A program made the position numbers and the translations under genes. Source: CAYSCW01 sp964449165 (GTDB lineage: Bacteria; Acidobacteriota; Aminicenantia; Aminicenantales; Aminicenantaceae). Taken from it: a DNA stretch of 64,000 bases. The stretch covers positions 62,001-126,000 of the forward strand of contig CAYVAT010000002.1 in assembly GCA_964449165.1 (NCBI GenBank), given 5' to 3'. The notes under the pieces were generated by a model. It was not told where the DNA came from, ran no database searches, and saw only the letters and a list, made by a program, of their open reading frames with translations. Positions 34,886 through 41,564 of the stretch are shown one piece after another (position 1 is the stretch's first letter; each line of letters opens with the position of its first letter).

Positions 34886-35488
34886 TCAATGGAGAGCAGG
34901 CTCTGAAGAAGCCTGCCTCCCTCTCCTTTTTCTATTATACACATTCATGGCTTTCTCTGCCTCGCCAGAAAGTACAAGGTCGAGAGCCTCTCGGGCAAGC
35001 TTTAAGCTCTGTTCAAGATAAGGTCCCTCTTCTTTGTGAAAAGTGGAAAGGACAAAATCAACCCTATCCCCAGCAGAATCTGTGGCTCCTATTCCAATCC
35101 TTATTCTCGGGAATTGTGTGGTTTGAATCTCTTCTATGATAGAGGACATTCCTTTATGGGTTCCTGCTCCACCCTCTTTTCTGACCCTTATTTCTCCCAA
35201 AGGAATATCCAGGTCATCATAAACAACCACCAGATTCTCTGGTCTCACTCCCCCTTCTTTGACTATACTCTTGACTGCAATGCCACTCCGATTCATATGA
35301 GTCTGGGGCATAGCCAGAAGCATCCTTTCTTTTCCTCTCTCTACAACACAAGTCTTGGAGAAAAAACTTCTCTTCTTCAAACGAACCTTCCAATCCTTAG
35401 CCAAGTTTCGCACAAAAAGGAATCCTACATTGTGTCGAGTTCTGGAATAGCGCTTTCCTGGATTTCCCAGCCCAACAACAGCCCACAC
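34886..35488 (-). CDS. pth: Peptidyl-tRNA hydrolase
   Basis: The 200-residue enzyme recycles peptidyl-tRNA released from stalled ribosomes. It contains VGLGNPGKRYSRTRHNVGF with the catalytic histidine, MPQTHMNRSG, VVYDDLDIPLGEIRVRKEGG and the GTHKGMSSI loop. A basic tail (NRKRRGRQ) follows the usual end. It lies three bases after rplY, the same ctc-pth order as in Bacillus. Confidence 0.97.
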   Translation of the reverse strand: MWAVVGLGNPGKRYSRTRHNVGFLFVRNLAKDWKVRLKKRSFFSKTCVVERGKERMLLAMPQTHMNRSGIAVKSIVKEGGVRPENLVVVYDDLDIPLGEIRVRKEGGAGTHKGMSSIIEEIQTTQFPRIRIGIGATDSAGDRVDFVLSTFHKEEGPYLEQSLKLAREALDLVLSGEAEKAMNVYNRKRRGRQASSEPALH

Positions 35489-35491
35489 ATG

Positions 35492-36178
35492 TCACTCCTT
35501 CTTCTTTTCTTCCTGTTCCTCCACCTTCTCTTCCCCCTCTTCAACCTTCTCCTTCTTGATGACTTCGGGTTCTTCTTCCTCGCCGATGATTTCTTCTTCC
35601 TCCTCTTCCACAACCTCTTCTTCTGCTTGTGGGGGTTCAATATGGACGATTACAGTATTAGGATCTGCTAAGATCTCCACCCCCTCAGGCGGGCTGAGAT
35701 CTTCGATTTTCAAAGATTGGTTAAGATGGAGATCGCTTATGTCGATTGCGATGTGTTCAGGGATATCCTTGGGGAGACATTCAACCTCCACCTCTCGGGT
35801 AACTACGTCTACAAATCCTCCTTCTGTTTTAACTCCGATCGCCTCCCCCTCAAAAAGGAGAGGCACAGAAACTTCAATCGTCTTATCCATGGCAATTTGG
35901 ATGAAATCTGTGTGCAGTATTTCATCCGAGACAGGATCCCTCTGGATCTCTTTGATCATAGCGTCTGTTGTCTTGGAATCGAAAGAAACCTTGAATATTG
36001 TATTTTCTCCAGATTCAGATTTTAAAATCTTGAACAGATCTTTCTTCTCTATGATTAGGGGGATAGTATCAGTATCCGCTCCGTAGAGAATGACGGGGAT
36101 TCTTCCTTCTTTTCTCAAGCGTCGGGCTGCATTCTTTCCAAAAACATCCCTCTTTTCAGCCTTGATGTTTATATTCAT
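35492..36178 (-). CDS. rplY: Ribosomal protein L25, general stress (CTC) form, with acidic tail
   Basis: Residues 1-95 form the 5S rRNA-binding L25 domain (KRDVFGKNAARRLRKEGRIP) and residues 95-185 the second TL5/CTC beta domain (VEVECLPKDIPEHIAIDIS). A 45-residue tail consisting mainly of E, with V and K, ends the protein; longer acidic tails are known in some CTC proteins. Position between prs and pth is the classic prs-ctc-pth order. Confidence 0.96.
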   Translation of the reverse strand: MNINIKAEKRDVFGKNAARRLRKEGRIPVILYGADTDTIPLIIEKKDLFKILKSESGENTIFKVSFDSKTTDAMIKEIQRDPVSDEILHTDFIQIAMDKTIEVSVPLLFEGEAIGVKTEGGFVDVVTREVEVECLPKDIPEHIAIDISDLHLNQSLKIEDLSPPEGVEILADPNTVIVHIEPPQAEEEVVEEEEEEIIGEEEEPEVIKKEKVEEGEEKVEEQEEKKKE

Positions 36179-36191
36179 AATCTCATCCTCC

Positions 36192-37121
36192 TCACACGAA
36201 TAAAGAGCTTACTGACTGTCCTTCGTGAATCCTCCTTATGGCCTCTCCAAATAGAGATGCCACTGAGAGGAGGACAATCTTTTGACAATGGCTGACATTC
36301 TCTCTCAAAGGAATGGTGTTGGTCAGGATCAACTTCTCTATCTCTGAGTCTTCAATCTTATCCACCGCAGTGCCGGATAAAACGGCATGAGTACAGGCCG
36401 CAAGTACCTTTCCAGCGCCGGCTTTTTTCAAGGCCTCGACGGTGCTCACCAGTGTTCCTCCTGTATCCACCATATCATCCAGAATGACTGTGTCACAACC
36501 CTTTACTTTGCCAATGACATGGATCACTCGGGCAACATTTGGAGCTGGTCTGCGCTTGTCGATGATAGCAAGTCTTGCTTCAATCCTTTTGGCAAACATC
36601 CTTGCTCTTCCTACTCCCCCCGCATCAGGAGAAATAACCGTCAATTCTTTCAGGGCGAGACTCTGGATATGATTGGCCAGCACTGGGGCTGCTACCAAAT
36701 TATCGACCGGGATGGAAAAAAACCCTTGTATTTGGGGCGAATGCAGATCCATGGTTAAAACTCTGTCTGCTCCTGATGCTTCCAAGAGATCAGCAACCAG
36801 CCGAGCAGAGATTGGAACTCGAGGTCTATCCTTCCAATCTTGACGCGCATAGCAATAGTAGGGGATGACGGCAGTGATCCTTCCGGCAGAAGCCCGCTTG
36901 AAAGCATCGATCATAAGAAAAAGTTCCATCATATGAAAATTTGAGTCGAACGAGCCGGATTGGATCACAAAAACATCTTCACCCCTGACATTCTCATCGA
37001 TATAAAAATGAATCTCTCCATCGCTGAACTTCTCCAAAACACATTTTCCTAGATCGATCTCTAAGTAGCTAGCAATTTCTCCAGCTAAAGCCTTGTTCGA
37101 TGATCCTGAAAAAATTTTCAT
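36192..37121 (-). CDS. prs: Ribose-phosphate pyrophosphokinase (PRPP synthetase)
   Basis: The 309-residue class I enzyme makes PRPP for nucleotide, histidine and tryptophan synthesis. It shows MKIFSGSSNKALAGEIA, the flexible-loop region YARQDWKDRPRVPISA, MDLHSPQIQGFF, and the PRPP-binding loop VILDDMVDTGGTLV. I chose the ATG at 37121, eight bases after GAGG; a GTG at 37139 with its own GAGG would add six residues. It follows the tRNA-Gln gene by 61 bases within the same unit. Confidence 0.96.
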   Translation of the reverse strand: MKIFSGSSNKALAGEIASYLEIDLGKCVLEKFSDGEIHFYIDENVRGEDVFVIQSGSFDSNFHMMELFLMIDAFKRASAGRITAVIPYYCYARQDWKDRPRVPISARLVADLLEASGADRVLTMDLHSPQIQGFFSIPVDNLVAAPVLANHIQSLALKELTVISPDAGGVGRARMFAKRIEARLAIIDKRRPAPNVARVIHVIGKVKGCDTVILDDMVDTGGTLVSTVEALKKAGAGKVLAACTHAVLSGTAVDKIEDSEIEKLILTNTIPLRENVSHCQKIVLLSVASLFGEAIRRIHEGQSVSSLFV

Positions 37122-37182
37122 TCTTCCATCCTCATTCACCCCTTACCTCAAGGGAAAAAGAATCTCTTTTTTTTTCTTGTAA

Positions 37183-37254
37183 CTGGGGTGGGAGGATTCG
37201 AACCTCCGAATGGCGGATCCAAAGTCCGCTGCCTTACCGCTTGGCTACACCCCA
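37183..37254 (-). tRNA. tRNA-Gln (anticodon UUG)
   Basis: The 72-base gene folds into a complete cloverleaf on the minus strand. The acceptor stem is TGGGGTG/CACCCCA, the D arm starts GCCAAGC, the anticodon stem GCGGA/TCCGC closes the loop CTTTGGA with anticodon TTG, and the T arm is GGAGG-TTCGAAT-CCTCC. The discriminator is G and CCA is not encoded. Its first ten bases overlap the 3' end of ispE, including the stop codon, and it lies inside a protein-coding unit, so it must be excised from the mRNA. Confidence 0.96.
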
Positions 37255-38114
37255 GCATTTAGCTCTTTCCAATAGCGATTTCGCGGTAGGGTCTCCACTA
37301 AGAACGCGGGGTTATCCCTTATAAGTTCCTTGGCTACCTTTTTGGCTCTCTCCACCCCAGAGAAAAGGCCAAAAACAGCAGAGCCTGTTCCGCTGATCAA
37401 TGACAGCTCTGATCCTTGACTCTGGAAAAGGTTCTTGATGACTTTTAATTGAGGATGTAAAGTAAAAACTGTTTCTTCTAAACTGTTTTCCAGTAAGTCA
37501 AACTCTCGCTGTTCTAAAAACCTGATAATTTTACTTTCTTTAATTGTGGAAGTCAAGGAAGGCTGATAGCGCTGATATATGGAGGCTGTGGGTACGGAAA
37601 TAGGAGGCGAGATCAGGACACAAAAAAGGGGTTCCAGATCCGGAAGGACCGTTATTTCATCTCCCCTTCCTAATCCCAAACAAAGACCTCCTTCAAAAAA
37701 ATAAGGGACATCTGCTCCAATCTCTTTGCCTAGAGCCATCAAGTCTTTCTTATCCAAACCAAGTTCCCATATTCTGTTCAAGGCGTAGAGTGTCATGGCG
37801 GCGTTTGAACTTCCGCTGCCCAATCCTCTTCCAGCAGGCACTCGTTTTGTCACCTGGATCTTTACTCCTCGAGACCGAATGTATTTCTCCCTTAAAATGC
37901 TGGCCGCTTTGAAAATAAGGTTGTCTCTGCTCCAAGGAATGGAAGGGTCATCGCCATCTAAAAGAATATCATCAGAGCGGATTTCGATGAACTCAAGGTC
38001 ATCATACAGATTGATGCTCTGGAAAAGAGTCCTAATTTCATGGTAGCCGTTTTTTCTTTTTCTCAGGACCTCTAATCCGAGGTTTACCTTGGCGAAGGAT
38101 CGAATTCTCATCAT
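37245..38114 (-). CDS. ispE: 4-diphosphocytidyl-2-C-methyl-D-erythritol kinase
   Basis: The GHMP kinase phosphorylates CDP-methylerythritol in the MEP pathway, between IspD and IspF. It has SFAKVNLGLEVLRKRKNGYH, the ATP-binding loop PAGRGLGSGSSNAA and a C-terminal SGTGSAVFGLF. Two adjacent ATG codons (38114, 38111) overlap the stop of the LolB-like gene. The 3' end, including the TAG stop, runs into the tRNA-Gln gene. The order lolB-ispE-prs matches gammaproteobacteria. Confidence 0.96.
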   Translation of the reverse strand: MMRIRSFAKVNLGLEVLRKRKNGYHEIRTLFQSINLYDDLEFIEIRSDDILLDGDDPSIPWSRDNLIFKAASILREKYIRSRGVKIQVTKRVPAGRGLGSGSSNAAMTLYALNRIWELGLDKKDLMALGKEIGADVPYFFEGGLCLGLGRGDEITVLPDLEPLFCVLISPPISVPTASIYQRYQPSLTSTIKESKIIRFLEQREFDLLENSLEETVFTLHPQLKVIKNLFQSQGSELSLISGTGSAVFGLFSGVERAKKVAKELIRDNPAFLVETLPRNRYWKELNAGV

Positions 38115-38800
38115 CTCCTCTCGTTCATCATTTCCTCGATTTCCTCCCAAGTCCTGAGCCGGTAATTCTTCAAGAAGTGCAAAGAAAAAACCTCTTTTTT
38201 CACAGGATTATTGAACTTAAGTTTGAGGATGGTGATCCGTCCTTGACTCGCAAGATGATGAAAGGCAAGACGACGGGCCACGCCTGTATTTTTGAAGAAT
38301 TCTATAACCTCAAACTCAAGATCTCCCCGGTGCCCTCTCTTTATCCTTCCTGATTGATCCCTCTCAAGAAACCATTCTTCTCGTCCATAATCACCGTTCT
38401 TCTCTTCCTCCCTTTTCCATTGTCCGCTTAGGATGCTCACTAGCTCGTCGAGCCTCAACTCAAATCCAAGGAATTTATCGATAATCTCCCCCTCTTCTCC
38501 TCTCCAATAGACCTTCTTGGATGGAACAATAAAGAAAGACTCTCCTTCCTGGATGATGATCTGATAAAGAGTTTTGCCTAAGATACTTGAGACATCGATG
38601 CGGCCCTGATTGGGGAGTTGAAAAAGGAAAGAAAATTTTGACTTCGCTGTACCATGTTCGTTGCTTGTCCTTAAAGAGGCATAGCCCTCCATTCTTCTTA
38701 TCTCGGAAGGCGGTGGGGATATCCTGACTTGGGGGATAGTGCAGCTTAGGCCCAAGAACAAGGCCACCAGAGTCAACAGCCAAGGCTTCTGCAACCCCAT
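38111..38800 (-). CDS. LolB-like outer-membrane lipoprotein
   Basis: A signal peptide ends in LGLSC, so C20 is the likely lipidated cysteine, though the lipobox is not perfect. About 200 residues of beta-rich sequence follow (YASLRTSNEHGTAKSKFSFL, GRIDVSSILGKTLYQIII, KKVYWRGEEGEIIDKFLG). This matches the LolB/DUF4292-like fold that receives lipoproteins at the outer membrane. Sequence similarity to LolB itself is weak; the position immediately before ispE, where lolB sits in E. coli, adds support. Confidence 0.7.
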   Translation of the reverse strand: MGLQKPWLLTLVALFLGLSCTIPQVRISPPPSEIRRMEGYASLRTSNEHGTAKSKFSFLFQLPNQGRIDVSSILGKTLYQIIIQEGESFFIVPSKKVYWRGEEGEIIDKFLGFELRLDELVSILSGQWKREEEKNGDYGREEWFLERDQSGRIKRGHRGDLEFEVIEFFKNTGVARRLAFHHLASQGRITILKLKFNNPVKKEVFSLHFLKNYRLRTWEEIEEMMNERR

Positions 38801-38826
38801 TCTCCTCCTCAGGCCCGCATCAGTGT

Positions 38827-39153
38827 TTAATGCTCTCGGCGCTTGTCCTTTTGTCCTTCGGAAGGGGACTGTTTTTTATCGTCTGTGAGTATAAACCCAT
38901 AATCTTCTGTCTTTATGGGCTTTTTCTCCTCCTTTTGCTCCTTTCTCTCCCTTGCGGATTCTCCAGATTTCACCTGATCAACAAGGTGAAAGCCGTAGTC
39001 TTGGGATTCGATCCTCCTTTTCTTTCTCTTGCGAAAGTAAGGATAAAAGGGAGACTTTATTGTCCTTCCAAAGCAGGAAAGATTAGGATTAAAAATCAGA
39101 AGAAGGACAAAAAGGCCAAAGATAATTAGAATTGCATAAAGCCCAAAGCTCAT
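38827..39153 (-). CDS. Small single-span membrane protein with two DYGF repeats
   Basis: The 108-residue protein has one N-terminal membrane span (about 4-23) and then a highly charged cytoplasmic-type tail. Two copies of a short motif, QDYGFHLVDQ and EDYGFILTDD, are separated by about 30 K/E-rich residues. I know no family with this motif; repeated short motifs in a charged tail often recruit a partner. It is the first gene of the long minus-strand unit. Its ATG lies one base after the stop of a tiny leader frame and has only a weak ribosome site of its own. Confidence 0.65.
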   Translation of the reverse strand: MSFGLYAILIIFGLFVLLLIFNPNLSCFGRTIKSPFYPYFRKRKKRRIESQDYGFHLVDQVKSGESARERKEQKEEKKPIKTEDYGFILTDDKKQSPSEGQKDKRREH

Positions 39154-39154
39154 T

Positions 39155-39175
39155 TTATTCTCTGTATATGGTCAT
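39155..39175 (-). CDS. Possible six-residue leader peptide
   Basis: An ATG at 39175 preceded by AGGAAG encodes MTIYRE and stops one base before the ATG of the DYGF-repeat gene. The arrangement would allow translational coupling, because the downstream gene lacks a strong ribosome site. The frame is too short to be judged from coding statistics. Confidence 0.3.
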   Translation of the reverse strand: MTIYRE

Positions 39176-39226
39176 TTCTTCCTGTAACTTTAAAGCAGGA
39201 ATTTTTCTCTTCCTTATTTAAAATTC

Positions 39227-39255
39227 ATTATATGTCCACGGTTGGGATTAGTCAA
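39227..39255 (-). promoter_or_regulatory. Strong sigma-70-type promoter of the 13.5-kb minus-strand unit
   Basis: TTGACT (39255-39250) and a perfect TATAAT (39232-39227) on the minus strand are 17 bases apart. The leader to 39153 is about 67 bases. I found no equally good promoter inside the unit, although internal ones may exist. Confidence 0.72.
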
Positions 39256-39343
39256 ATACAGGAGACCCTTAGATTGCAAAATTGGTGAGAGAATGAGAAG
39301 ATAAAAATGAATAATGACTTTTGGCTACTCGGGAAACCCGCTT

Positions 39344-39478
39344 TTAGGGTTTTTCCTCCGATTCCTCTTGGAAATTGGGTATTCCTGATTTTATCTTTTC
39401 TTCCCCTAAATAAAAGCCAATAAGGAACGCCGAGGAAGCCACCAGAATAGCCAGAAACGATTGCAATATGTTCTTCAT
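39344..39478 (-). CDS. Possible 44-residue single-span membrane protein
   Basis: An ATG at 39478 opens a frame starting MKNILQSFLAILVASSAFLI, one clear membrane helix, then a polar tail GEEKIKSGIPNFQEESEEKP. There is no Shine-Dalgarno sequence, but a promoter lies 11 bases upstream, so a leaderless message is plausible. It stands in the 570-base gap between the minus-strand unit and the MEMO-AMMECR1 gene. Evidence is the helix/tail composition and the promoter only. Confidence 0.42.
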   Translation of the reverse strand: MKNILQSFLAILVASSAFLIGFYLGEEKIKSGIPNFQEESEEKP

Positions 39479-39488
39479 CTGTGTTTAG

Positions 39489-39517
39489 ATTTTCAATCAA
39501 TTTAAAAAAAATGTCAA
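39489..39517 (-). promoter_or_regulatory. Possible promoter of the 44-residue frame
   Basis: TTGACA (39517-39512) and GAAAAT (39494-39489) on the minus strand are 17 bases apart; transcription would start about four bases before the ATG at 39478. Confidence 0.42.
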
Positions 39518-39665
39518 CATGCAGACAGCATTTTCATTTCCGTGATCGAGGGAGAGCATTGGGATCAAGCTCCAATGTCATCAAGGAGACGGAGAAGTTA
39601 CCCGATAAATAATGCTGACTATTCTTAATGGAGAAAAAGGCTTTTAGGAAATGACGGGGTTGAAT

Positions 39666-39694
39666 TTGATTTTTGCCCCTTTTCCGTGTATATT
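39666..39694 (+). promoter_or_regulatory. Probable promoter of the MEMO-AMMECR1 gene
   Basis: TTGATT (39666-39671), 17 bases, TATATT (39689-39694). The leader of about 23 bases carries AAGGA nine bases before the ATG at 39724. Confidence 0.52.
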
Positions 39695-39723
39695 TTTTTT
39701 CAACACAATTAAGGAAAAAACCA

Positions 39724-41157
39724 ATGAAAAAATCCCTTCTCTTCCTTTGGATGGCCTTCTTACTCGTCCCTTCCTCTCTTTTCACTCAGGGAGTGAGAGA
39801 GCCCGTGGCTGCAGGCACATTCTACGATGCCAATCCTGAATCCCTTTCTCAGAGAATCGAAGATTATCTTCAAAGTGCCAAAGAAAGTCCTGCGCTCTCT
39901 GGTGAAATTTTGGGTCTCATTGCCCCCCATGCTGGCTACATCTATTCAGGAAGACTCGCTGCCTCTGCTTATCGCCTGATCCAAGGAAAAGACTATGAAA
40001 CTGTAATCATCATCGGACCCTCTCATCGTTACGCATTCCGAGGCTGCTCTATCTATCCTCGAGGCGGATACAAAACACCTTTGGGTGTGGCCCAGGTCGA
40101 TGCGGCCCTGGCTTCAGAACTCTCCAAGGTCTCTGGTTACGGATTCATCCCCAAGGCTCACCAGCAGGAACACTCCGTCGAAGTCCAAGTGCCTTTTATC
40201 CAAAAAGTCCTTCCTCAAGCAAAAATAGTCCCTGTTGTCATGGGCCTTCCCACAAAAAAAACCATCACCCGCCTTGCCTCGGCCCTCTCCACTATCATAC
40301 AAGGTCAGAAAACGCTCATCATCGCATCCACAGATATGTCCCACTATTATCCAAAAAAAGAAGCTAACCATATCGACTCCCAGACCATATCCCTCATCCA
40401 ATCCTTCAAGACACAGACGATTATCCACAAGCTGGAGAGAGGAGAGAATTTTATGTGCGGAGGGGGGCCGGTTGTCTCTCTCCTTCTCTATGGGAAAGAA
40501 AAGGGAAATGCCAAGGTCAAAATTCTCGGTTATGCTGATTCTTCTGAAGTGGGGAGCGGGGAGGATCGCGTAGTCGGTTATCTGGCTGGAGTCGTTTTCA
40601 AAGAGAATCCATTTCCTGAGTTTACCTTGACACCTGAAGAAAAGAGAGAGCTTCTCCAGCTTGCCCGCTCGTCTATCGAAACTTATCTCCTCGAGAAGAA
40701 ACTTCCCTATTACCAGGCACAAGACTCAAAATTTCTAGAAAAGAAAGGAGCTTTTGTCACCCTTAAAAAGGAGGGGCACCTGAGAGGATGCATAGGATTT
40801 ATCAACCCTATCCTGCCTCTGTACCAGACGGTGACCCAAGCTGCCGTCTACGCAGCCTGCAAAGACCAACGGTTCCTCCCTCTTTCTCCCGGCGAACTAA
40901 AAGATGTGGAGATAGAGATATCAATCCTATCCCCACTAAAAAAAATAGACGACCCTCAAATTGTGGAAATTGGGAAGCATGGCCTTCTTATTACAAAGGG
41001 AGACAAGAGTGGACTTCTTCTCCCTCAAGTCGCCGTTGAAAACCATTGGTCAAAAAAGACTTTCCTCGAGCAGGCCTGTATGAAGGCGGGCCTCCCTCCC
41101 AATGCATGGAAAAGAGGGGCGGACATATTCATTTTCGAAGCAACCATATTTCATTAG
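39724..41157 (+). CDS. Exported MEMO1-AMMECR1 fusion (AmmeMemoRadiSam proteins B and A)
   Basis: From the ATG at 39724 the 477-residue protein has a signal peptide (MKKSLLFLWMAFLLVPSSL). A MEMO domain follows at about 25-295, with REPVAAGTFYDA, LIAPHAGYIYSG, IIGPSHRYAF and ASTDMSHYY. An AMMECR1 domain occupies about 305-477 (KKEGHLRGCIGFINP, FLPLSPGELKDVEIEISIL). The two are usually separate neighbours, together with a radical SAM enzyme, in the AmmeMemoRadiSam set; no radical SAM gene is seen here. MEMO resembles metal-dependent dioxygenases. The signal peptide implies the fusion works outside the cytoplasm, which is unexpected. Function unknown. Confidence 0.93.
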   Translation: MKKSLLFLWMAFLLVPSSLFTQGVREPVAAGTFYDANPESLSQRIEDYLQSAKESPALSGEILGLIAPHAGYIYSGRLAASAYRLIQGKDYETVIIIGPSHRYAFRGCSIYPRGGYKTPLGVAQVDAALASELSKVSGYGFIPKAHQQEHSVEVQVPFIQKVLPQAKIVPVVMGLPTKKTITRLASALSTIIQGQKTLIIASTDMSHYYPKKEANHIDSQTISLIQSFKTQTIIHKLERGENFMCGGGPVVSLLLYGKEKGNAKVKILGYADSSEVGSGEDRVVGYLAGVVFKENPFPEFTLTPEEKRELLQLARSSIETYLLEKKLPYYQAQDSKFLEKKGAFVTLKKEGHLRGCIGFINPILPLYQTVTQAAVYAACKDQRFLPLSPGELKDVEIEISILSPLKKIDDPQIVEIGKHGLLITKGDKSGLLLPQVAVENHWSKKTFLEQACMKAGLPPNAWKRGADIFIFEATIFH

Positions 41158-41201
41158 TTCTCTTTCTTTGGTATAATATACGCTTTCCGGTCTTGAGAAA
41201 A

Positions 41202-41474
41202 ATGCCTTTATACGAGTACAGGTGTAAAAGTTGCGGTGCCTCCTTTGAAATCATACAGAAAGTCAACGAGACGCCGCTACAAAAATGCATCAAGTGCGGA
41301 GGGACGTTGGAAAAGGTCATCTCACCTCCAGCACTACAATTTAAAGGGAATGGCTGGTATGTGACTGACTATGCTCAAAAAAACAACTCAGGGAAGGAGG
41401 AAAAACCAGCCTCCAAAAAGAGCGAAAAAACAGAATCGCACACGGATAAGAAAGGGAAGTCTTCCTCTTCTTGA
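41202..41474 (+). CDS. FmdB-family zinc ribbon protein
   Basis: The 90-residue protein begins MPLYEYRCKSCGASFEI and has a second CxxC pair (CIKCGGTLEK), forming the FmdB/CxxC_CXXC_SSSS zinc ribbon. The C-terminal 35 residues are rich in K, E and S and end in SSSS, as the family name describes. Named after a possible regulator of formamidase, its role is still not known. A perfect TATAAT at 41172-41177 with no clear -35 precedes it. It lies 45 bases after the MEMO-AMMECR1 gene. Confidence 0.9.
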   Translation: MPLYEYRCKSCGASFEIIQKVNETPLQKCIKCGGTLEKVISPPALQFKGNGWYVTDYAQKNNSGKEEKPASKKSEKTESHTDKKGKSSSS

Positions 41475-41534
41475 GCATAAATCTTCAAAACTCTCAGATT
41501 TCGTTATTTAAGAAACAATCAAGCATTTGTTTTT

Positions 41535-41563
41535 TTGACAAGCCTCTGGTAAGGGAATAAAAT
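41535..41563 (+). promoter_or_regulatory. Strong promoter overlapping the start of the heptosyltransferase gene
   Basis: TTGACA (41535-41540), 17 bases, TAAAAT (41558-41563). The predicted start at about 41570 coincides with the ATG at 41571. Confidence 0.66.
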
Positions 41564-41564
41564 T

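Larger units (their letters stand above)
39154..39723. other. 570-base divergent intergenic region
   Basis: The gap holds the promoter of the long minus-strand unit, the possible 44-residue frame and its promoter, and the promoter of the MEMO-AMMECR1 gene. From 39518 to 39665 I see no gene and no convincing signal. Confidence 0.6.

Noticed and set aside
35036..36086. Long plus-strand frames opposite pth and rplY
   Set aside because: Both are shadows of clearly identified genes; one is serine-rich because it is opposite a polyglutamate tail.
39252..39500. 82-codon minus-strand frame in the 39.2-39.5 kb gap
   Set aside because: It starts at TTG without a ribosome site and has no domain; the 44-codon frame in another phase over the same bases has a cleaner membrane-protein pattern.
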